The position numbers and the translations under genes are program-made. The notes under the pieces are model-generated. The model was given only the letters and a program-made list of their open reading frames with translations. It was not told the DNA's origin and did no database searches. Positions 59,796 to 64,000 of a stretch of DNA of 64,000 nt are shown here, piece after piece. This stretch comes from Bifidobacterium moraviense (GTDB taxonomy: Bacteria; Actinomycetota; Actinomycetes; Actinomycetales; Bifidobacteriaceae). Position 1 is the first letter of the stretch; each line of letters begins with the position of its first letter. The DNA lies in assembly GCF_012932365.1 (NCBI RefSeq), contig NZ_JAAIIH010000007.1:37402-101401 (forward strand). Direction: 5' to 3'.

Positions 59796-60938
59796 ATGAG
59801 CATCCGCGTTGCCATTGCCGGTGTGGGAAACTGTGCCTCGTCCCTCGTGCAGGGCGTCGAATACTACAAGGACGTCGACGATGACGCCAAGATCCCCGGC
59901 ATCATGCACACCAACTTCGGCGGCTACCGCATCCGCGACATCGAGTTCGTCACCGCGTTCGACGTCGACGCCGCCAAGGTGGGCACCGATCTGTCCGAGG
60001 CCATCTTCGCCTCCCAGAACAACACCTACAAGTTCTGCGACGTGCCGAACCTGGGCGTCGAGGTGCTGCGCGGCCCCACCGGCGACGGTCTGGGCAAGTA
60101 CTACCGCGAGATGATCACCGAGTCCGACGCCGAGCCCGTGGACGTGGCCGCCGTGCTGAAGGAGAAGAAGGTCGACATCCTCATCTCCTACCTGCCGGTC
60201 GGCTCCGAGCAGGCTGACAAGGCGTACGCGCAGGCCGCGCTCGACGCCGGCTGCGGCTTCGTCAACTGCCTGCCCGTGTTCATCGCCTCCGACCCGGAGT
60301 GGGCGCAGAAGTTCCGCGACGCGAAGCTGCCGATCGTCGGCGACGACATCAAGAGCCAGGTGGGCGCCACCATCACCCACCGCGTCATGGCCCGCCTGTT
60401 CGAGGACCGCGGCGTGCGTCTGGACCGCACCTACCAGCTCAACGTGGGCGGCGACATGGACTTCATGAACATGCTCGAGCGCTCCCGCCTCGAATCCAAG
60501 AAGATCTCCAAGACCCGCGCCGTCACCTCCGTGGTGCCGCACGACATGGACCCGAAGAACGTGCACATCGGCCCGTCCGACTACGTGGCATGGCTCAACG
60601 ACCGCAAGTTCGCGTTCGTGCGCCTCGAGGGCACCACGTTCGGCGACGTGCCGCTGAACCTCGAGTACAAGCTCGAGGTGTGGGACTCCCCGAACTCCGC
60701 CGGCGTGGTGATCGACGCCCTGCGCGCCTGCAAGATCGCCAAGGACCGCGGCCTGGGCGGTCCGGTGCTCTCCGCCTCCGCCTACTTCATGAAGTCCCCG
60801 GCCGTGCAGCACGAGGACAACGAGGCCAAGGAGCTCGTGGAGAAGTTCATCACCGGCGAGTCCGAGGGCACCGAGGCGCAGCTCGACGCCGACGTGGCCG
60901 CCGCCAAGGCCGCCGGCAAGGACGTCTGGCACGCCTGA
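59796..60938 (+). CDS. ino1: Inositol-1-phosphate synthase, mycobacterial type
   Basis: Isomerises glucose-6-phosphate to myo-inositol-1-phosphate, the precursor of phosphatidylinositol and related envelope lipids. 380 residues with NAD-binding [70 protein letters not shown] and [20 protein letters not shown], all typical of the actinobacterial Ino1 group. The ATG at 59796 has CAAGGAGTG upstream; TAGACT near 59715 may be a -10. It is followed by a perfect terminator. It is cytoplasmic. Confidence 0.95.
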   Translation: MSIRVAIAGVGNCASSLVQGVEYYKDVDDDAKIPGIMHTNFGGYRIRDIEFVTAFDVDAAKVGTDLSEAIFASQNNTYKFCDVPNLGVEVLRGPTGDGLGKYYREMITESDAEPVDVAAVLKEKKVDILISYLPVGSEQADKAYAQAALDAGCGFVNCLPVFIASDPEWAQKFRDAKLPIVGDDIKSQVGATITHRVMARLFEDRGVRLDRTYQLNVGGDMDFMNMLERSRLESKKISKTRAVTSVVPHDMDPKNVHIGPSDYVAWLNDRKFAFVRLEGTTFGDVPLNLEYKLEVWDSPNSAGVVIDALRACKIAKDRGLGGPVLSASAYFMKSPAVQHEDNEAKELVEKFITGESEGTEAQLDADVAAAKAAGKDVWHA

Positions 60939-60957
60939 TCCGCATCCCATGGCGTGA

Positions 60958-61003
60958 CGAAACCGCCGCACGAATCGGAATCATGATTCGTGCGGCGGTT
61001 TCG
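60958..61003 (+). terminator. Terminator of ino1
   Basis: CGAAACCGCCGCACGAATC pairs perfectly (19 bp) with GATTCGTGCGGCGGTTTCG around GGAATCAT; the end runs into TTTG. Confidence 0.9.
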
Positions 61004-61059
61004 TTTGCCGTATGGTTTGGCCGCGGTTCGGGCCTGCCCGGTCTGCGCGCGTCGGCGTG

Positions 61060-61260
61060 TGCGGATTGAGCGGATCGAGTGCGCAGATGACGTAGATGGT
61101 GCGGATTGAGTTCGGGAGAAGGTGTTTTTGGTCTCCTGAAAACTGGATCCGCTCAATCCATGTGATTCCGGGACTGAATCTGCTCAATTGGCACGGCCGG
61201 GACCGGATCCGCTCAGTTTGCGTGTTCGGGACTGGATCCGCTCAATCCGTGCGGACCGGG
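61060..61260. repeat. Repeats of a GGATCCGCTCAATC motif
   Basis: ACTGGATCCGCTCAATCC-type units start at 61142, 61173, 61202 and 61231 (steps 31, 29, 29), each ending in CGGG. An opposite-strand copy, GCGGATTGAGCGGATC, lies at 61062, and GCGGATTGAG again at about 61101, so the block can fold. It fills the convergent gap between ino1 and glf. Confidence 0.75.
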
Positions 61261-61303
61261 GCCTGATCGGTGCGGCGCGTATCTGGCTCCGCCGTCGTAT
61301 CTT

Positions 61304-61434
61304 CGATTCGTGTGGTGGTTTCCAGCGGGGAAGCCGGATGGCAATGGCGGAATTTCGGCGATATGACGCGGATCGTATGGGCCATGGCATAGCAAAACCG
61401 CCACACGAATCGAGAACACGATTCGCGTGGCGGT
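61304..61434 (-). terminator. Second hairpin and relic of the ino1-type terminator
   Basis: ACCGCCACACGAATCG (61397-61412) pairs with CGATTCGCGTGGCGGT (61419-61434) and shares the CCGCCRCACGAATC arm with the ino1 terminator. A half-copy, CGATTCGTGTGGTGGTTT, lies at 61304. The hairpin is 120 bp past the glf stop and may terminate glf. Bases 61435-61553 hold nothing I recognise. Confidence 0.65.
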
Positions 61435-61553
61435 CTGTTTCGAGCGGTTCGGCCGCCGTAAGACGCGGTGTCGCGCCTCACGGCCGTCATGCCGCCGGCG
61501 GCACGGTTGCCGTATGGTGTTCGGCCGCACGGCAGTCGATGGTCAGCGCTGCG

Positions 61554-62714
61554 TCACCTGGCCAGCAGCGGGGCCACCTGCTCCTCGTAGGCGGTCAGCG
61601 CCGTGTCGATGACGTTGTGCATGTCGTAGTACTTGTACGTGCCCAGACGCCCGCCGAACACGACCTTCGGCTCGGCGGCGGCCTTCTCCTCGTACTTGGC
61701 GTACAGCGCCTTGTCCTCGGCGGTGTTGACCGGGTAGTACGGCTCGTCGCCGCGCTGGGCGAAGCGGGAGTACTCCTCCCACACCACGGTCCTGTCCGGG
61801 TTCTGCCGGTCGCGGCGCTCGGGGTTGAAGTTCTTGAACTCGATGGCGCGGGTGTACGGCACGTCGGAATCCGAGAAGTTCATGACCGGGCATCCGAAGT
61901 GGTCGCCCTCGTCGTAGCGGACCTCCTTGAAGTCCACGGTGCGCCACTTGAGGTCGCCCAGCTCGTAGTCGAAGTAGCGGTCCACCGGGCCGGTGTACAC
62001 CACCGGCACCTTGCCCACGAGCGCCTTCTTGTTGAGCGGCTGGGACTCGTCGAAGAAGTCCACGCCGAGCGTCACGTGGATGCGCGGATCGTCGATCATG
62101 CGCTCCATCCACGTGGTGTAGCCGTCCTTGGGCAGGCCCTCCCACGTGTCCTTGAAGTAGCGGTTGTCGTAGTTGAGGCGCACCGGCAGGCGGTTGATGA
62201 TGCCGGCGGGCAGCTCGGCCGGGTCGGTCTGCCACTGCTTGGCGGTGTAGTTCTTGATGAACGCCTCGTACAGCGGGCGGCCGATGAGGCTGATGCCCTT
62301 GTCGTTGAGGTTGGCCGGATCCGTGCCGGCGAGCTCGCCCGCCTGCTCGGCGATGAGCTTCGCGGCCTCGGCCGGCGTGTAGTGCGCGTGGAAGAACTGG
62401 TTGATGGTGCCGAGGTTGATGGGCAGCGGGTACACCTCGCCGTCGTGCGTGGCGTAGACGCGGTGCACGTAGTCGGTGAACTCGGTGAAGCGGTTGACGT
62501 AGTCCCACACGCGCCTGTTGGAGGTGTGGAACAGATGCGCGCCGTACTGGTGGATCTCGGCGCCGGTCTCCTCGTCCACGTAGCTGTAGGCGTTGCCGCC
62601 GATGTGCTGGCGCACGTCGATGATCTCCACCTTCGCGCCGGTGTGCTCGACCGCCTGCTGGGCGATGGTCAGGCCGAACAGGCCCGCGCCCACGATGACC
62701 AGGTCCGCATCCAT
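61554..62714 (-). CDS. glf: UDP-galactopyranose mutase
   Basis: FAD enzyme converting UDP-galactopyranose to UDP-galactofuranose for cell-wall or exopolysaccharide galactofuran. 386 residues. DADLVIVGAGLFGLTIAQQA is the FAD-binding site; IGGNAYSYVDEETGAEIHQY plus GAHLFHT, and PLPINLGTINQFF, are family signatures. YTAKQWQTDPAELPAGIINR, with RLPVRLNYDNRYF and FGGRLGTYKYYDMHNVI, contains the active-site arginines and substrate tyrosines. The ATG at 62714 has AGGAAAGGAA upstream. It is cytoplasmic and transcribed alone toward ino1. Confidence 0.96.
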   Translation of the reverse strand: MDADLVIVGAGLFGLTIAQQAVEHTGAKVEIIDVRQHIGGNAYSYVDEETGAEIHQYGAHLFHTSNRRVWDYVNRFTEFTDYVHRVYATHDGEVYPLPINLGTINQFFHAHYTPAEAAKLIAEQAGELAGTDPANLNDKGISLIGRPLYEAFIKNYTAKQWQTDPAELPAGIINRLPVRLNYDNRYFKDTWEGLPKDGYTTWMERMIDDPRIHVTLGVDFFDESQPLNKKALVGKVPVVYTGPVDRYFDYELGDLKWRTVDFKEVRYDEGDHFGCPVMNFSDSDVPYTRAIEFKNFNPERRDRQNPDRTVVWEEYSRFAQRGDEPYYPVNTAEDKALYAKYEEKAAAEPKVVFGGRLGTYKYYDMHNVIDTALTAYEEQVAPLLAR

Positions 62715-62842
62715 ATGGGGTTCCTTTCCTAAGAAGACAATGATCGGGTTCGAGTGCGCCTTCCATGGTACGCACCGGTCGGCCGCGTCCCGGAGCCGCC
62801 CGGCGTGGCGCCGCCGTCCGGGGATGGTGTACACTGGTCCCC

Positions 62843-62931
62843 AGCCTCCACGTGGCGTTACGTCACCCAACTCCCCCAGGGCAGGAATGCAGCAAGGGTA
62901 AGTGGCCTCTTGCGGGTACGTGGAGGTTTTT
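62843..62931 (+). ncRNA. ffs: Signal recognition particle RNA, small bacterial type
   Basis: A ~85-nt hairpin whose outer stem pairs CCTCCACGT (62845) with ACGTGGAGG (62918-62926) and ends in TTTTT. The apical part carries the conserved Ffh-binding bulge, GGCAGGAATGCAGCAAGGG (62880-62898), with the AGGAA and GCAGCA strands. TACACT at 62830-62835 is a suitable -10. It binds Ffh for co-translational targeting. Ends are estimated to within a few bases. Confidence 0.87.
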
Positions 62932-62986
62932 CCATACCCGCGCACGGGTGCCGGCGGCGTTGCCGGCTGGGGTTACTCTCGTACGT

Positions 62987-64000
62987 ATGACCGATTCCCT
63001 TTCCGCAACGCCTTCGCAGCCTTCGGCTCCCGCGCCCATGCCCGCGCCCATGCCCGCGCCAGCGCCCGTGCCCGCGCCCGGCGCCTCCGACGCCGCTGCC
63101 GCCGATCCGCTTGTCTCCCGTCCCCGCATCTCCTCGATCGTGCTGTGCGCCCTGTTCGGCGCGCTGTTCCTCGCGCTCGCTGCCGGGACATGGTGGCTCG
63201 CCGTGCGCACGATGATGGGCCAGCAGTTCGACGATCTGGCGCTGAGCTCCTTCGCCTCCGTGATGCCCGCGTGGCTGAGCGCGCCCACGGTGCTGGGCCT
63301 GCCGCTCGGATCCTCGTGGCTGATGATCTCCGTGGCCGTGGCGATGGCGGTGGCCGGTCTCGCGACGGCGCTGGCGCGTCGCCGCTGGTGGCTCGCCGGG
63401 CAGATCGCGGCCTATGCCGTCGTGGCGTACGCCGCGGCCAAGATCCTCAAGGAGGTGCTGCCGCGCGAGGTGCTGGTGCGCACGGCCGTCACCGAGTCGG
63501 GGGTGCCGCTGGGCAACACGTCGCCGTCCGGGCACGCCGCGCTGACGGTCGTGGCGGGGCTGGCGCTCACCTGCGCGGTGCCGCGTGCCGCTCGCGCGGT
63601 CACGGGGCTGCTCGCGGGGGCATGGTCGGTGCTGGTGTCCGCGCTGCTCGTGGCGCAGGGGTGGCACCGTCCCTCGGACATCGTCGTCGCCTATCTGCTG
63701 GCGGCGGGTCTGGCGCTGGTCGCGCTGGCGTTCACGCGCGCCTCGGGCATGGACCGTCCCGGCGCGCGCGCCGCGTCCCCGGGCGTGCAGGTGACGTGCA
63801 GCGTGCTCGTCACCGCCGCCGTGATGGGGCTGCTGTACTCCGTCTACGTGATCTGGCAGCTGGTGCCGGGTCTCGAGGTGGGTGCCGAATGGGCGCAGAC
63901 CTCGGTGTGCGCGGTGTCGATGGTGGCGATCGCCTCCGTGGCGGCGCTCGCCTTCGGCGCGACGGTCGCCATGCGCCAGCTCACCGCGAGCCCGCTGAGC
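62987..64000 (+). CDS. PAP2-family membrane phosphatase (cut by window end)
   Basis: At least 338 residues, still open at the window end. After a Pro/Ala/Met repeat start (PAPMPAPMPAPAPVPAPG) come about seven hydrophobic segments. The phosphatase motifs are KILKEVLPRE (relic of the first motif), SPSGHAALTVVAGLAL (second motif, with His) and GWHRPSDIVVAYLLA (third motif, catalytic His). It probably dephosphorylates a lipid phosphate at the outer membrane face. The ATG at 62987 is 12 bp after TACTCT, so the mRNA may be nearly leaderless. The C-terminus is outside the window. Confidence 0.82.
   Translation, partial: MTDSLSATPSQPSAPAPMPAPMPAPAPVPAPGASDAAAADPLVSRPRISSIVLCALFGALFLALAAGTWWLAVRTMMGQQFDDLALSSFASVMPAWLSAPTVLGLPLGSSWLMISVAVAMAVAGLATALARRRWWLAGQIAAYAVVAYAAAKILKEVLPREVLVRTAVTESGVPLGNTSPSGHAALTVVAGLALTCAVPRAARAVTGLLAGAWSVLVSALLVAQGWHRPSDIVVAYLLAAGLALVALAFTRASGMDRPGARAASPGVQVTCSVLVTAAVMGLLYSVYVIWQLVPGLEVGAEWAQTSVCAVSMVAIASVAALAFGATVAMRQLTASPLS

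Overview
The window is one contiguous piece of a high-GC actinobacterial chromosome, almost certainly Bifidobacterium; I cannot fix the species. The evidence is the dnaB-murT-gatD order, the aspartokinase split into two genes, a mycobacterial-type inositol-phosphate synthase, UDP-galactopyranose mutase, an actinobacterial Tad pilus set, a sialic-acid catabolic locus with its own sialidase, and frequent ATGA/GTGA stop-start overlaps. I saw no tRNA, rRNA, transposase, phage gene or CRISPR array.

Layout. 1-4.6 kb: end of dnaB, lipid II amidation genes murT-gatD, and a membrane acyltransferase. 4.6-7.1 kb: a PD-(D/E)XK-like hypothetical gene between two arrays of a 62-bp palindromic repeat. 7.2-13.7 kb: phasin-like protein plus ABC1 kinase, a polar amino-acid ABC transporter without its ATPase, and a GDPD phosphodiesterase. 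13.9-20.3 kb (minus strand): upp, an unknown gene, a NUDIX-histidine phosphatase fusion, ppk, and a VapBC-like pair whose PIN toxin is frameshifted. 21.1-25.7 kb: Tad pilus genes. 25.7-34.4 kb: lipid kinase, dnaX, recR, the two aspartokinase genes, asd and a DUF5701-like gene. 34.8-50.2 kb: the sialic-acid locus. 50.3-64 kb: another repeat array, a zinc-ribbon/PASTA membrane protein, metallophosphoesterase, leuA, a class A PBP, ino1, glf, SRP RNA and a PAP2 phosphatase cut by the window end.

The sialic-acid locus looks self-contained. A sialidase without a visible export signal (nanH) and a FadR-type repressor gene (nanR) form a minus-strand operon. On the plus strand lie a DUF4862-like gene, nanK, nanE, a peptide/sialic-acid-type ABC importer (one protein fuses a permease to an ATPase), nanA, nagB and nagA. 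These would import sialylated sugar or free sialic acid and convert it to fructose-6-phosphate. Palindromes of the form ATCAGACGTCTGAT occur at 34804, 37671, 37832 and, degenerate, 50233. Two of them lie in the spacer between recognisable -35 and -10 boxes, so NanR is the likely repressor.

The most unusual feature is a set of intergenic arrays with a nearly invariant 62-bp period (4.80-5.40, 6.64-7.11, 34.39-34.75 and 50.34-50.75 kb, with a relic at 13.7 kb). Each unit has a palindrome of about 38 bp centred on CAACGTTG plus about 24 bp of filler. The palindrome is shared by all loci. The filler is specific to each locus, except that the two arrays flanking the nuclease-like gene share filler types. 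A fifth array (33.51-33.74 kb) has an unrelated sequence but the same plan: a palindrome of about 34 bp repeated every 62 bp. The window also holds smaller families: two 120-bp elements of paired 38-bp inverted repeats about 100 bp upstream of GDPD and upp, a TTCGACCAC element upstream of cpaE, the pilin gene and the nuclease-like gene, and a 165-bp MITE-like insertion in frame inside murT.
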